Translations under genes and position numbers: made by a program
Origin: Hydractinia symbiolongicarpus
Taxonomy: Eukaryota; Cnidaria; Hydrozoa; Anthoathecata; Hydractiniidae
DNA: 64,000 bases
Direction of reading: 5' to 3'
Assembly (NCBI RefSeq): GCF_029227915.1
Contig: NC_079881.1
Span: 10,763,501 to 10,827,500 of the forward strand
The notes under the pieces: model-generated
What the model was told of the DNA's origin: nothing
Seen by the model: only the letters and a program-made list of their open reading frames with translations
Database searches by the model: none
Part shown: positions 11,807 through 26,689 of the stretch, in pieces
Layout: each line of letters begins with the position of its first letter
Position numbering within the stretch: position 1 is the first letter of the stretch

Positions 11807-14800
11807 TAGTGGACACTTTTATTAGGCGAAGACACCATATAGCGGTATTTTTAGGTCCCATCATTCATGAAGCAGACAACATCTGTTTGTTCGCTAAGAA
11901 TATTCTTTTTTCCCTTTTATTCCCTCATTAAGCCTTATTTTATAGCCCCCTGCCCACCCCTATTTGGTTAATTTTTACCAGTTGCTGTGGAATTATTCTT
12001 GATCAAACTTATGCGAAGCTGACAATAGAAAAGTTTTACCGCAAACTTTAACAAAGACTTGTGTCAGTTTTTCTTCTATCTCTATAGCGACAATATCCCT
12101 CCTTTTCATTTTCTGTGTAAATAATTTTCTTGAAGTTTTTTTTATTGATTAGATTTAAAAAAGTTGATATTTTTCATAATTAAAAAATGTGGCTTACCCT
12201 ATATTTAAGAATTATTATTTCCTGAAATCTGATAAATTGCCAAGAAGAAATGTTTCACCTTACTTGCCTGCACGTGCTATGCCTTATAAGACTTTAAATG
12301 GCGTATTGAATGTTCGGACACTTGTCAATTATATAAGCTAATATTAGCTATCCCTGTCCGAACCAAATAACAAAACTACATGCACCATGTCATGTATCAC
12401 ATGCTATTTCTTTTTCGAACTTGTCAATCGATTGATTGTAGTTAGTAAAAATATTTTTTTTAACACAATGTTTTTTAAAAAAAAACATTTTACAAGAATA
12501 TTTAACCACTAATAACCAATAGAAAAGCTGAAACAAAAAGAAAGAAACTATTTTTATCAAATTCGTTTGTTTTTGTTTTTTTTTTAATAATAATTTCGGA
12601 AGGAAACACATTTTATGAAATCGACAAAAATGTTAACAAGAAATCCTAAAATAGTAGGAATGTTAAGTCCTGTTTTCCCATTAAAAATCTCGGCATGCAA
12701 AAATGTACTGGTATGACAAATCAACATCGTTAATGAGATGGCAAATTAGTCTAATAGGATTGTTCATATCATCAAAACAGGTTTGACGTCAATTGGAGTG
12801 AGAGACAGGGTAATGCAAAACTAATTAGGTCACTCTTGTCATTCTGTAAGGCGCCGACATAGAAATGAATATTAAAAAACAAAAATAAAATTAAAAACAA
12901 TTAAAAAGTATGATGCAAAAAAGGGTTGTATGTTTATTATATTATAACTCTCAGCTTTTTAAAACGGAGTCAAAACAATATCAAGAATTTTATTTAGTTC
13001 CAATAAGTTTATAAAAATTAAAAAGCTACGTTGAAGATTAGAGGAGAATGGTTTGGCTAACTCGGTTTGTCTATATCAGAATTGCATTAAAAACTGCTTG
13101 TTTCAGTAACTTATAAATTAACAATCCTGAATTATTAGCTTTATTTATCTTTAAAATTCCTATAAAATAATTTTTACTTATTCCTTCAAAAAATATAAAA
13201 ATAAATAAAACATAATGTCCAATCTTCACAAACAATCTTTGTCCTTGCTAGAGCTAGACTATAGCTGCACCTATTATAGGTGTGATTAAACATTTCTTAC
13301 AAAAACTGTCCATAAATTGCAAGAGAGAGTTAAAAAAAGCTTGAAGCCTTTTCAAATAGCCATTTTAAAAACAGAATAAGTATACAACAACAGTTACTTT
13401 GTAAATTTTTCGGCATGCAAAAGAAAAATGTTTTCGTTATAGCTGGGTCATAAATATTCTCAATACAACAATGGAACTAACAGGATCTATAAATCAGTAG
13501 TCTGCAATTTTTTTATTTCATATTAAGAGTGAAAGATAAACAGCATCAAATAAAAAAAGACAACAACGTAAAATATCATAAGTTATTTAAATATTTTGTT
13601 TTGAAGTGCCGAAAAATATCTAATTGCCAAAGACCTTTTAATTCTACTCCTTGGATATTCATAGAGTTATTTATATATTTATTATGAATTTATTAGAAAT
13701 ATAGGCTATAGGATACAACAAAAAATACATCTTTGGCCTTTAATAGAGATTGCTTAAATAATAGATCGGCTTGATAATAAACTAAGAGTTCATTTACACC
13801 GCATTTTTTGTGTGTAGAAAAATTAAAAAATAAATAGGATGTAATGATATTGTTTTTATTTGATCCTACCGCTGTTGTAGAACAGTAAATTCCTATTTTT
13901 TGGCGAATTGCACTTAGGGCCAGCGAACTACTTTATATTTTTCAATCGCTTCATGCTACTTTTTTTAAATCTTATATAAAAAATGTGTATCTGCCCAGTT
14001 TATATTTTCTTTGTTATTAAAATGGCTCAAATAAACACCTATTCGGATTGTAATTTGAAGGTATATTAATGAAAGGATTTGACACGAAAAGTAGAAGCCT
14101 AAAAATTGGATAGTTTTGTTGACTATATTGAATTAATACACCAAAAATAACAACATCAACTATTTGATGTAATACCACTTTGACAACAAAAAACACAAAC
14201 TAACTTATACATTCTTTTTATAAGATTTAGAAGAAAAATAAACAAAAGTCTTCAAAACAATAAAATAGTTAATATTAGATTTTGCTGACCCTTTATGCTG
14301 CTGTGCTTTTAATAAATTGTAAAAATCATATCTATCTAGGATTTGAAGTTTTTATTATTTGCAAAAATGTAACAAAACAAACATGTTGAAATGAAGTGAA
14401 GTTAAGGTGCGAAAAAGTAAAAATTGGGGATGCCGTTATTACAGGAGAAATAATTATTTCAGAATCTGAAGAGTATTGCCAATAAGCAACTTGACAGAAT
14501 TTTAAAAAGTTGTAGAATTAAATTAAAAATTAAGAATATAACCTCTTTAAATTATCTCTTAAATAATTTTATTCAACAATATTTAAAGTCTTATTGATTC
14601 ACTGTCTTTTTTTACTTGAATATTTATTTCTACTCGAACTGTCCGATTTTGAATTAAAATTAGATTAAATAAAATTTATTAATTCGGATAGCTTTGTTGC
14701 TTGTAGTTATTGTCCGAGTTGAACAAGTGATTTATGTGTGTGGACACTTCGTGATAGTCAACTGGTGTTTTTATTCTGTACCTGTTTTGTTAAACATACA

Positions 14801-17749
14801 AACGTATTCACCACTTAATATCGATAACTTTAGCATGATCTGAGCGTATAAAGTGGATATTGCCTACCTATGGCATGATTCGTTGTATGGAACTCAACAA
14901 GTTTACTTCATTCATGTATTTAAAACTTTGTATATATATATATATTAGTGTTGGCTAAGGTTTAAAAACATTTCGAAAACCTTTTTTTGTTTGCACTTTT
15001 TAATTTTGGGAATATCTAACATAATATGATAGTTTTCTGTTTACATTTGCTGTTCGTTTTGTACTGTTAAACATCCCTTATAGTTTATCAAGTATATACC
15101 TATCAAAGTGCCGAACTAAAAGACGACATTTACAAGCTAGAAGTTAGCAAAACTTAAACAAAGCAGGTATCAGCGTAAAACGGAAAAATACTTTACTTTT
15201 ATTATAAAATACAAAATAATATATATACTAAATACTTGCTACCTTACCTTTTCTCTTTAAAAAAGATTTAACAACCAGCGTCTCATTTTCTCTTTATCAG
15301 CCTATAAATAGGTGCAGGAGCGTGCATGTTCTTTCTTACTAAAAGCTGTCCTAATTAAGGAAGCATAACGATCTTGCACTTAGTAAAAATGTAACTTGCT
15401 GTTTGTAAATACACAAATCTTGTTGTAAAAAAATTTTTGTTATTACGGTTGTGGAAAGGTTTTTGGTAAAAAATTTATATTGTTTATTATTGCCGTTTAT
15501 TATTTATTTTTCTTTCTTTTTGCAAGTTCTAAAAATCATTTTGAATTAAAAATAATAAAAAGGCCAACATACTTAAAACAGTTTGGCCTACAGACTTACA
15601 TAGCCCTGTTGTATGAAACTAGCTACATATTAGTTCTGAAAAAAGTTATGGCTATAATATTTTAGATGGTCGATGGTTTGGAAATTTGTGTAAATTTTTT
15701 TTTCTGCTACTTTATTTTTTGCCCATACGAGTGTGAAAATTTATTTTACTAAAATTCTAAGCTTTTTTAAAGCGAGTGAATTCTTTTTATTATTGTGAAA
15801 GGAAAAAGTTTTAATTTGTGGCGAAATAAATCAGAAAATTTAATTCAAAGACAATATTTAAAGACATTGCAAAAGACTGAACACAAAAACCTTTAAATTA
15901 ACCTACAGGTATAAATTGATAATGTGTTTTCACACTGTGTCTTCCTAAGGTTCTAAGGTTGGTAAATTCTAAACAAGTGTTTTTTCTAAATACTTACAAG
16001 TTGGGGGTAAAGTCCAGTAATGCAAATGCAGGTAAATTTTCTATTCTTAAAATAAGCCCACATAAATGTAATTTTCTTATATTGTTCTATCAGACTAGTG
16101 TTGCATTTTTGGGTTACCGTCAATTAACCTTCCCCTAAAAACAGAATATGGATTCGCATTGTATCAACCTTCCAAGGGATGGGAAAAGCAGCCTTAAGTA
16201 GATAATTTACGTGGTTTTTAAGTAAATTTCGAGAGTGCAAGATCTTAATATTTTGTACAGTGGGAAAAAAGTATAAGATGCTTGATAATATGATACGAGA
16301 AAATAGAATTTCGTCAATATTATTGTTCAAATTTATTTTCTTTATATTCTTTAGATAATTTTGTTTTCTTTTTTTTATTTTTGCTTTTTTTGAATTGTAC
16401 TGTTTCTATTAAAGGGACCAAAATTAGCTCTTCATACCAAAAGTTTGAGTTCGCAGCTTTCACGATGAGTTTTACAAGAAGGTACTGAGAGTTCTGAAAG
16501 ATAGTTAACTTCTAATTGAATTTAATTACAACTTTTCTTATTTGAAGACCTTTTTCCAGTCCCTTGGATTGTCTTAACAAATCTCTATTCAATTTTATTT
16601 TATAGATAAATAGCTAGAAGTTTTACTTATGGACTTGTTTGTTAGTGTTGTTAGTCAACTTTTCTCATAAGTAAAAAAAGTTCTTCTAAATAATATTTCC
16701 CCCTTTTGTTAATGGATTCTAAGAATACTAGTCGATAACGTCATTTGTATTTGTGATGACGTGAGCAATGACCCGTAAATATACGCAACTCTTTTTCAGA
16801 CATTCATTGGACCGTTGCTTCTATTGTGTAGAGATTGAAACGCTGATCAAAATAATGTATAGGATCAAGTCCTTGTGACGAACGGTTACTGAGATATAAA
16901 GGTTTAAAAAATTTGTCTGGCTAAAGTACAAAAAAAGTTCTTAGAAATTTATATACCCATTGACTCTATTGTATAGAGCTTGAAACGCTTGAAACGCTTG
17001 AAACGAGATATTTAGATTTAAATGTTTTTTGATGACGTCTATTCCAGAACGGGTGAGTTGAGACAGCTTTAATCTCATTTTAGTCCCAAATGGTCTTTAG
17101 TCACCAATGCAGGAGCTGACGTCAGCTCTCTGAACCTTTAATACCTTATAATTGGTAAAAAAAAGTCGAATAAATGAATGTCGGTAAAGACTTTTGGTAC
17201 TTCTGGTGAAAATATTATTCACTATTTTTTTAGTCACTTATTTCCTTCTAAAATTTACCAACAAACCAATTTTTTAGGGAATTTTTGAACTGCAATTTCT
17301 TTTCAACGTAAACATTGCTTGAAATAAAAATGGATAAAAAACGATCTCACATGCAAAAGAAATTAATAAAACCTACTTAACTAAAAATATTTGTATTATT
17401 TGAATCCTCTAAGTGTTTAGGTATTGTAGTTCTTATTACACAAAAATTGTTAACGTAGGGGTGTCTATAAGGAGAAAAAGTATTTCACATTTGGTATAAA
17501 CAAACTAGACGCATAACATCACCTCTTGAAAAATTGTTGCCTAATTACTACCTTAATAGCGCTTAATGAGTTTTAATGAGGACAACTAAAGCCGACATTT
17601 TTCTATTTTTTAACACAAAATTTTGATTTATATCTTAATTTGTCACATTTTTGGCAAGGAAAAACCTACACGTAAACAACTTGTATGCTTCACTGAAAAA
17701 ATCACGAAAGGGTCTATTTTAGTTTGAGGGATAATTTAAAAAAATATAT
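11807..17749. other. About 6 kb of AT-rich non-coding DNA; no gene seen
   Basis: No frame over about 73 codons, no domain and no convincing exon. Small features: a (TA)n run near 14934-14945, a 9-bp unit CTTGAAACG repeated three times at about 16979-17006, and a phrase CTATTGT-TAGAG-TTGAAACGCT shared between about 16820 and 16968 that suggests an old local duplication. Confidence 0.5.
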
Positions 17750-18080
17750 ATATGTATTGTAAATTCTCAAAATAAGTTGTTAAGTATTGATGTAAGAAAG
17801 TAGTCCACAGTCTTGGTCAAAGTATGTGTAAACAAAGTCGTTAATTTCGAAGTTCGTCTCCATACGTAATTATATAGGCTGTTACTGCATAAAATTCATG
17901 AATTCTGAACTTATCAAAATTCACTTATCAATTTTAAGAGGTGACTTAGGATTAGAGATATTGGGTTATTTGGTTAGATTTAAACTTTTAAAATGTGCTA
18001 ATTTTGGAGCCTTTGTTTGTGACGACTGGAGAGATGATAGTAATTCCGCAGCCTGCAGCATGCTTTCGGCCATGTATGTA
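17750..18080 (+). repeat. Third, weaker copy of the 2.9 kb / 37.4 kb repeat
   Basis: Phrases such as TCTTGGTCAAA, TTAATTTCGAAGTT, GTGACTTAGGATTAGAGATA and GTTATTTGGTTAGA parallel the 37370-37760 copy or the reverse complement of 2890-3300. Divergence is high. Confidence 0.45.
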
Positions 18081-18267
18081 TAGGACAGCGAGTAAAAAAA
18101 TCTAACTTAGCATATTGAAATGAATTTACAAATACTTGCACAAACACCCTTTTTTAATTGAGTGAATTCTTAAGATTAATTATGCTACTAATTTTTATTG
18201 TTAATATCTGCATAATTAAACTACCCACCCGGATAAATTATGCCTTTTCAATTTGCATAAATCCGTA

Positions 18268-18300
18268 TCATTAATTATGATTTTTTTGCATAATTAATGA
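18268..18300. repeat. 12-bp perfect inverted repeat
   Basis: TCATTAATTATG (18268-18279) and CATAATTAATGA (18289-18300) are exact reverse complements separated by 9 nt. Further TTAATTATG and CATAATTAA phrases lie at 18176-18220. Function unknown; probably an AT-rich foldback remnant. Confidence 0.6.
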
Positions 18301-21300
18301 TAATCCTAGGAGTGGCTGTCAAATAAAGATATTTCCTCTTTACATCAAGGAAAATAGGGAATAAAAAATAATTCCAGCAAAGGCAAGTGAGAACATGTAC
18401 TAGTGTTAAAAAAATAAAAAATAAAATATAAAATTAAGAGATATTCTTTTTATTAAAATTAATTCGAAAATAGATGATTTCTATCTAGCAGTTGCTCTTA
18501 TATCAGGTATCTGTCCAAACATTTATGATCTATTATTCGAACTGGGAGTAATCTGATAAAAGGACAAGAAACATAAGTAATTCACAAGGGACCAGCTACA
18601 CTTAAATTCTGATTAGGTAGCAGAAATCATAAGGACTAATTGTCTTTAATGGTAAATGAACAACAGTATTCCAATCAGCGAAGTGTTTACTGTCTCCGTT
18701 CTGTCCCAGTATACACTCAGTTGTAACAACAGTTCGTCAAGGATATTTCAAAGTTAGTATGAGGCAACAAGCGCTATTTAGCCACAAAATTATAAAATCA
18801 AGTCTGTGAAATATTTCAAAACAATATATTAACTACATACTTGGATATAATGCAATATTTGGTCCACAATGTCTGAATCAACGTTTTGCAGAATGCATAG
18901 CAATCCTTACGCAGTTCATACTTTGATCAATATTGAGAAAAATACTTTACTGTTTCGATAAGATTAGCGCAAGGTTGTTACAAAATTAAAAATTCTCGCT
19001 TAGCAACAAATTACGAAGCATTACCGTATTATATACCTCGTTAGAAGAAAGCCACTAAAGGAAAAGGCTTGACAGGCATTTCAATGAGCATCAAATGTTG
19101 CTTAATGCTGATTCATTATTAGGCGCAAAGTAGCTGTTGGTTTTGTTATTAACTTGAGTCACATCAAATCCCATAGTTGTTACACTCGATTGCCTTGATA
19201 TCAAAACAATCTGCCAATCATCTATAAAATTTTGAAGATGCATCTTTCTGGGATTTTTCTGACCTTCTGAATACTGACCTAGGAATGCATACATGCATGT
19301 TTTTGACATAAAAAGGTGGACTATAGCAAATAACTTGAGATACATCAATCATTGTATGTGACGTAGCAGACATATTTGTTTACCTCAGTTGCAAATGATG
19401 ACAATCTTAATTATCTTAGGATCATTAACAAACATAAAGGAAATCAGATGTGAACGTTAAAATCTTCAAGAATGTAATTACATAAATATTTTCTGTTGAG
19501 AATTTGATATGAATAAAATCCTTTAAGTATTACATCAATTATTTGGTAATTATGAAATGTAATGATAAAGTGTCCGAACGATTTGACAATAATTACATAA
19601 AGTACAGTTTTTTCGACTTTGATTGCACAAAAAACAGATCTTTTTGACGCACTGTTTGATCGGTATAAAGCATTGAAACAGTGTCTTTTGTTTTCTTATC
19701 GTACACGTGGAGAACTTGGCAGAACTGAATTTTATCCAGTTTGCCACAAGCTTGTAAAATATATAGATTCTGTTTCCAAACTTTGGAGAGAAACGTTTAT
19801 CTTTGATCATTTATATTCGTATTGTGCAGTTATTAATTGTGTGTATGAACACACCTGTTTAGTTTTAATTGGCCTTAAAAATAGGGCCTTTTAATAAGGC
19901 TAGAGTATGATTACCCAACCCCAACATTCAACGAAACGAAAAAGTATCAAAATATATTTTGGCTGTTTGTTGATAATTAGTAAACAGAACACTTTTAAAA
20001 ATTTCAAAAAAGGGGTTAATTGGTTTTCGAACATACTCAGTAAGTCGAATATGTAGTGTATTCTTTTAACTTACAGGTAGAAAGGTAGTAAAGACAATAT
20101 CTTGTAATTTGTTGTTGCTGTTGTTGTTGTTGTATTTTTGTTACATTTACTTATTAACAAATTTAATTCCTTTTGAACGGAAATTGTGGTTTTATTCGTA
20201 TTACCGTTATTTTTTTCTTATAAACATTTTAATTAAAATTGTTATGAAATCTGGCCCATTAAAAAAATCTACTAGCAGGCAAGCAAGGCAAGTTTTAAAC
20301 AAAACTGAACAAAAAAAACATTACAACATTTTTCTTACCAGCTTAGTGTTTGTGATCTCGTACGGACGAAAAATCACAATTCAAAGGACATCTATTTTCG
20401 AGATAGATTGCTTGTCCTTCCCAGACAATAATAGCATGCATTAATGGTTACTTTTAACCATATCTAATTGTCAAGTTGTCTGTTCCTTTACTACACTGTC
20501 AAAATTTGGTACATTTTAAGGCTATTATATCTACTTTGTGGACACTTAAAAGATAACAGCTGAATGAATTCTTATTTTTTAAATTTCTAGTCAGAATCCG
20601 GCAGGAAAATCTAGTAGAAGATTATAAATATATATTCTTCCTTACCTTAGAAAAAGGCGTAGCACTCTTAGAAATAACTTCAGAAAAATTTTGACATAAA
20701 AAGCATAATCGTGTTGTTTTCCTACCCACGCCGTTATTCAACTCCAACTTCTAATGTCTATTTTTGGTTTGTGAGAGCTTTTTTAGCGGTTTTGAGCTAT
20801 GTCTTGCAGCTTGCTATGTCAATAACACGTGAAATCAAGTTTTGGCGGCAACACTGTGTCGGTACGAGTAGTTATCCTTAAAGTAAGTAATCTAAAAATA
20901 AATTTTGTTTACATACATCGACGTTGGGAAAAAATTAACACTTGTGACCTCTGAACGATTGCCTTATTTTCACATTTAGTAACGTGGATAGTTGCTGATG
21001 TCAGCAAAAATATGAAGCATTGCGATATATTGATTGCTGCAATGCGCATCTAGGGAGGTTTTAAAGGTCAAAATTTTGTCTAATTACTTCTATAGACAAT
21101 GAATATACAGATTATAGACCTGTTTCCAAGCTTTTTGTAACTGTGCGAAATGGACACATTTCTATTTAAGTTCAATGCAGTTGTTTTACATCAGAAATGG
21201 GTTAAGAATCAAATTATCCACATTCGTGACTTTACTTTAAGTGCAGAGATGTGCAAAATATTACGATGTTCGACAGGTACCAAATATTAAATTTTGATTT

Positions 21301-22659
21301 TGTAAATGCCTTTCTGAGTTTAAATATTTCTGTATTCTCGCAAATAAGTAGCTAATGAACAATACAGGTTACAGTAAATCCGACGTTTTCTTCAACAATT
21401 GCGCTTCACTAACATACTGCCAGACCATATGTTAGTGATGCGTAAGTTGTATTACAGTATGATTAAGAAATAGATGAAAAGAAAATAACAGAAATTTTGT
21501 ACTGAAATCGAGTTAGAAAAAGGCTGAATTTGTCTAATTTTTGTCTAAATTTTGCTTTAACTATTAAATTTACATCAAGCACTATGTTCAGAACATGTTG
21601 TTCGCAAATGGTTTTGATGTGTTTTCCACCAGCTGTGTTATCCTCTAGCCTCACAGGTTTTCAGTTTCTTTCTACCACAAATTCTTCCAAAATATTTTAC
21701 AGTGTTAAGATTTTCATAAAGCGAAATATATCCGTCGAGAAAAACTGTTTGAAGACCCCTTTATATTAGGAATTCTCTCATTTGTCAATTTCTTATTTTT
21801 TGCGCGGTCGGCGGAATTAAAAACGCCGCAATAAAATGCACAGCAGGGACGGTTTATTACGAAACGCTAGATTAAATGCATAAAACATTCTATCTTTAAA
21901 AAAGGTGGCGCAAGGCCAAGCGTTTACGAAGTTCGCGTTGTAATCTCTGGATTAAGTCGTTAATTTATTAATTATAACCAAGAACATCGTGAAAATTAGG
22001 TCGTTAATTTACCAATTTTAACCAAACAAACTGCGCAAATATAACGACCGCGAAATTTTTATGTTATAAATTATTTCAAATGTTGACAAAATTGCTCATT
22101 TGTATAATTTTATTCAGAAGGAGTACGGAATAAGTAAAAAAAAGAATAACAGATACTGGAGGTAGCAAATAATTGTACATCTATAGGAACGAAAACATGC
22201 AGACAGATGGTAAGGAATGGAAAAGAGTACACTATTGGATCGCGGAAACTCTTCAAATATTTGACATAATCACATTTGTTATTACGTTTTGGTCAATTGC
22301 TTCATTTTAAACTTGAAGGCAGGCACCTGGAAAGTCTTACATCTGATACCGCACATCTTTAGAGTGAAATAAATTCCATTACTTTAGAAATAAGGATGTG
22401 TCGCTTTTCAGCAATAATTCGAGTTACATGTTAGTTAAAGATTTGACATTTTAATTAATTCTACCGTCCGTAGAAAGGAATATCACGGGTTTTGTCTCAG
22501 TCTTGTTTCGATGATGGCATTTTCCAACTCTGGATTTCTTTGCCTCTGAACGGAGAGCAATGTTATATCCAAGAATGCTCGTTCGTCAGTAATCCGAAAG
22601 TAGACAACATTTTCATTTCAACGGTCTTCTCTGCTAACATTGACATAAATCTTGGGCGT
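18301..22659. other. Mostly non-coding; one unassigned exon-like ORF near 19619-19894
   Basis: The + frame at 19619-19894 encodes a stretch (ALFDRYKALKQCLLFSYRTR, then GRTEFYPVCHKLVKYIDSVS) with more balanced composition than its surroundings, but I cannot assign a family. A (GTT)n tract lies at about 20109-20130. About 20990-21080 shares TCAGCAAAAAT and flanking phrases with about 40635-40700, an old dispersed repeat. Nothing else is seen. Confidence 0.4.
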
Positions 22660-22885
22660 AAAGCTTCGCAGTTTAATGCTCCCATTTGAGCTGCGAAAGT
22701 CGTAAAAGCAAATCAATCGCTTAACTAGACAACCGTCTAAGATATCAATCCTATTCTCATATTGAACGCTAAGCAGAATGGATTGATTCACTCTTCTATA
22801 GTCTCTGGCATGATCCGGCCGAGATTTGAACCCAAGACCACCCCCACTGGAAGCGAACGCTCTACCATAAGATTTCAAGTCTGCT
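22660..22885 (-). mobile_element. tRNA-derived SINE, minus-strand copy
   Basis: On the minus strand this copy aligns with the SINE at 50374-50660 for about 215 bp. It starts with an A-box-like TATGGTAGAGCGTTCGCTT and a B-box-like GGGTTCAAATCTC, followed by ATGCCAGAGACTATA, ATATGAGAATAGGATTGATA and GCTCAAATGGGAGC. The two copies differ by scattered substitutions, so the insertions are independent and not very recent. Confidence 0.75.
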
Positions 22886-24414
22886 TTAGAATATTAACAA
22901 CCCAACGTCTACTTGTTGTGAAGTTAAAGCGATACACTGTAGATACAACCACAAATCAAACATAAAATTCAGATTCTAAGGCCAAATTAAAGAACTTTTA
23001 TATATAAACAAAAAAATCGCCTTCTGATGACCAATCGTTGATAGAAGCAAAGCCGGCCGTATACGTATGCATAGGGGCGTGTGTCAAAGAATAAGATTAA
23101 ATTACTATGATTGTATTATAATATTTGGGTGACTTGCTTGTGAACTATAGACGTTGTTTAAGGAGGCGCAGCTGTAATCGAGAAAGGAGGTAATTTGTAG
23201 CATATGTGTGGCTTAAGATATATTGAGGCAAGGTTTTAGGCGTTTCTAGGTAGTAAAAATAATTTTTTTTCATATTAAAAACCTCATATTGGAGATTTTG
23301 CATACACGTAATTCGACCCTGGCAAAATACACAAACCTTTTTCATCATCAAATAAAAACATTTCAAAACTATCTTTGGTAATTAGGTTTATCTTCCAAAT
23401 CAGATGCTTCACGCGTTCTTCATGTTCAGGAATATTGTAATGGTTGTGCTACGTGCTTGGTTATTTCTGAAACCACTGATTGCTGTTTTGCCAATATGCA
23501 AAACATGTGATCAAGCTATTTCTCGATTATCCTGAAGAAAGTCCCTACCGAGAAAATCTCTACAACATGATCGAAATTATCAAGATGCTGTTAGTAGATT
23601 GAGTCATGCATCATTGCAGTTTGTACAATTCTTTTTGACTATGTCACAGAGAATGTGAGCTAAATATCCACTTTTTTAACTATGGTGAAGTTGGCACAAG
23701 CACAAGGTCTCCATCGATTCAGAATGTCAAACTTTTCAAACTTGTCAAACTGGTCTCGATGTAACGATGACAAAGACGTTAGCGCCAACTGATTATCTGG
23801 TCATATTGGGAGACATTTAAAAATCTAAGACATTTTTTCTGGAAATTATCTTAGATCAGTTATCTTATTGCATTTTGTTTATAATGGTAGCTAAATTGCT
23901 ACCTTAGGCTAAGGATGTGTGAAGTAGCAACGACCCCCATATGCACCACAGGATCTTTTCATGGCTTATCGATAAACGTCCTTTCTCAGGTAAACTTCAA
24001 AGTACAAGGCAAGCCCTCGTAATCATGAAGACATTGGTGAAAAAAAATATTGCTACTTGGACTACAATTATTTTTTGCTTTTTTTTGCAATTATATTTAT
24101 TTTTCGCAAAAAATTCTTACTTATTAATTGTGCCAGCAACTTCAACGATTTTCTTGGTTCCTTAGGGGTTTAAAGTACCCGGATGACTGCACTTGATCAC
24201 AGGAAAATATTTTCAAGAACATAATAACACCTCGCGCATAAGAAAGTAAGGCCAGGTATTACCTTCGGAATTTACATCCATAGCCATATGCCTGTACGGG
24301 CTATAACTTGATATAAAGTGGCATGACTACTTCATATAAATAAAAAAATATTAATGAATGCACTTTTTTAATAGTATTTTGTATTCATGTGACGACTTTG
24401 TTGAAAAACTAAAA
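22886..24414. other. Non-coding stretch; no gene seen
   Basis: Short frames only, with no recognisable domain or splice structure. Confidence 0.5.
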
Positions 24415-24645
24415 TACGGTAGACTTGTGTAATTCGACTTCCCCTAATTCGAACCTCTCCTTAATTCGAACAAATCTTCTGGTCCCGTCACCTTAACAAA
24501 CTCTTATGATTCACTTTACCTAATTCGAACCTCCATAATTCGAATACCTTTATATTTCGAACCATATTTTCGGCCCCTTGAGATCATTTCATCACGTAAA
24601 ATCGAACTTTTAAAGATCGAATTACGTAAAGAGAGGTAAAATAAG
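24415..24645. repeat. Candidate Tigger/pogo-like remnant rich in AATTCGAAC
   Basis: The phrase TAATTCGAAC or a variant occurs about six times (24430-24625). Inverted versions lie near the right end (AATCGAACTTTT, GATCGAATTACG). TTCGAA-rich terminal regions are common in pogo/Tigger-type elements of invertebrates. No transposase and no clear TA duplications are seen, so the class is inferred. Confidence 0.35.
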
Positions 24646-26680
24646 TTTCTTGTGTTTTGAGAAAAGTAGTAGGTTAAGGTTGACCAATATTAATCTAGTC
24701 TTTTTCACCATGTTTAAAAAATTGAATAAAACAATGTTTTGTGAAAGTCCCTCACTTGTGTTCTCTCTATGTTTATATTTGCACCATTCTGGTCTTCATT
24801 ATATTTTAAACTCAAAAAATATGCCTTTCAATTTGAGTCCCTGATCCCAGATCTCACTTTTTCCGTAAGCTTTGTACATTTTATTTTATTGCAAGAAAAT
24901 GGAGGTAAATCAAAAAACAGATCTTGCAAATTGATACTTCACAGCCATAGGTGATATAAAAATTAGGTCTTGATTTAGTGCGTTTCCGTTATTAACTTTT
25001 ATAGGCCATGTAAGCACTGTGCAGCAACTATCAGTTACAAGGAATTAATATAGCTAGTTATGTGTAACAGAGAATTTTTTTTGAAAATATATCATCTCTT
25101 GTAATTACCTAACAATGGCGAAATTGTGTGTTACGTAATTATTGAATGGTCCTTTTTTAAAATAGTTTTATATATGCTAAGGAATGGATTTGTGATCCGC
25201 GGGCAGTTTGCACCCAGGCCCTAGGGGGACAAAGACCAAAGAGGTTCAAGTGTATTAAGAGCAATTTACCGGCTAAAGGGAGAGTTTTTTTCAACAACTT
25301 TTCTTTCGAGCTCTCGATCCAAGTTATCCTTGCCACCATCATGGTAACCTTTACCCGTTCTCCATCTTTCTTTTCCAAGAATGCTAACATATTTAGGAGA
25401 AAGATGGTTTTATTGCCATGACCCAAATTCCCAATGTCAAATTCATTTCACCTGCTTAACATAAAAAATATATTATTAAAATATGGAAACATCTATTCAG
25501 ATAAAGACTTCGAAATCTAAATGCATACACTGTTATAACGTTGGTTTTATTCACTCACTAAACCATTTCCTTCTATACATGTGAGGTCACTGCGCGCATT
25601 TGAACAAGTGAAGGAAAAGTGAGTGTCAATTATTAATTTGATGAAAGGAAAGTGTAAATTTATTTTCACTTTATATAGAATTCAGGTGCGCGTTTCTTCA
25701 AACAAAGATTTAATCAACTTAAAAATTCATAAAAAGGTAAACAAAAAATATAAATTTTGGCCTATAAATACAAATTATTACACTTGAATTATGGAAAACA
25801 TCAAGAACACATGATTCTTAATATTGGTAAAAAGATTGATAGATAATTCGAAATGCAAATTTAAAAAAAAAAACTACACAAGAATGATAAAAAAATGGCA
25901 AAATTTGAATTATAGAAAACAAAACAACTTTGTTCTCCGTATCTCTATACTTGATGCCTACAGATGAAAGTTCTTTCCTCCTTTTTTTGCAGCACAATAG
26001 ATTTTCTGATATTGTAACAGTGTGAGAAAGAACCCGAGAAAAATTACATAAAAAAGTTCCCCACATGTGAGATATATTTAATAGCGTAATTTTGATTTGA
26101 AAAGCCATAAAATTCTTGAACTTTTAAGATTTCAGGTGAAAGCTTAAAACACATGCTTAATAAGTTCTCCGTTTTGCTCATAGAAGTGCAAACATCTACT
26201 TTTGAGTAGGATATTTATTAAACATACAGAAAATGACACATTTTATCTTTATAAAAACTCTCATATTTGTTTTATAATGGTAATAGGACCTGTGTTATCC
26301 GTAAGCGGGGATATATGCGACAGGCGAAAACTTGGATTGTTCCACGGCGTAACAACCAGAATAATACGCTTAATGCAGCTAAGGAAATCTGATTTAGACA
26401 CTGTTTCGTGTATCCTTGACAATAATGATTGATATTTATATAGATTAAAATATTTATGTTAACAATTTCCACAATGTATATTGAAAAGACAGCAAGCCAT
26501 GTTGTTATGAAAACGAACATGGTGTTTCACTGAGAAAAAAGAACTTCGAAATTTATAAACTAAACGAAATTTATAAAGTGGTTCTATTACTTGTTGTGGT
26601 TACTGGAATTACATTGAAAGTTGTTTATTGTTTGGATTTTCATGTGGATACTTTCACAAGATATTAAAGTGTTTTTTCAG
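24646..26680. other. Non-coding stretch before the LINE; no gene seen
   Basis: Frames of 60-96 codons on both strands show no recognisable motif. The last few hundred bases may include the LINE 5' UTR; its left edge cannot be fixed from one copy. Confidence 0.45.
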
Positions 26681-26689
26681 TAGATTGGA

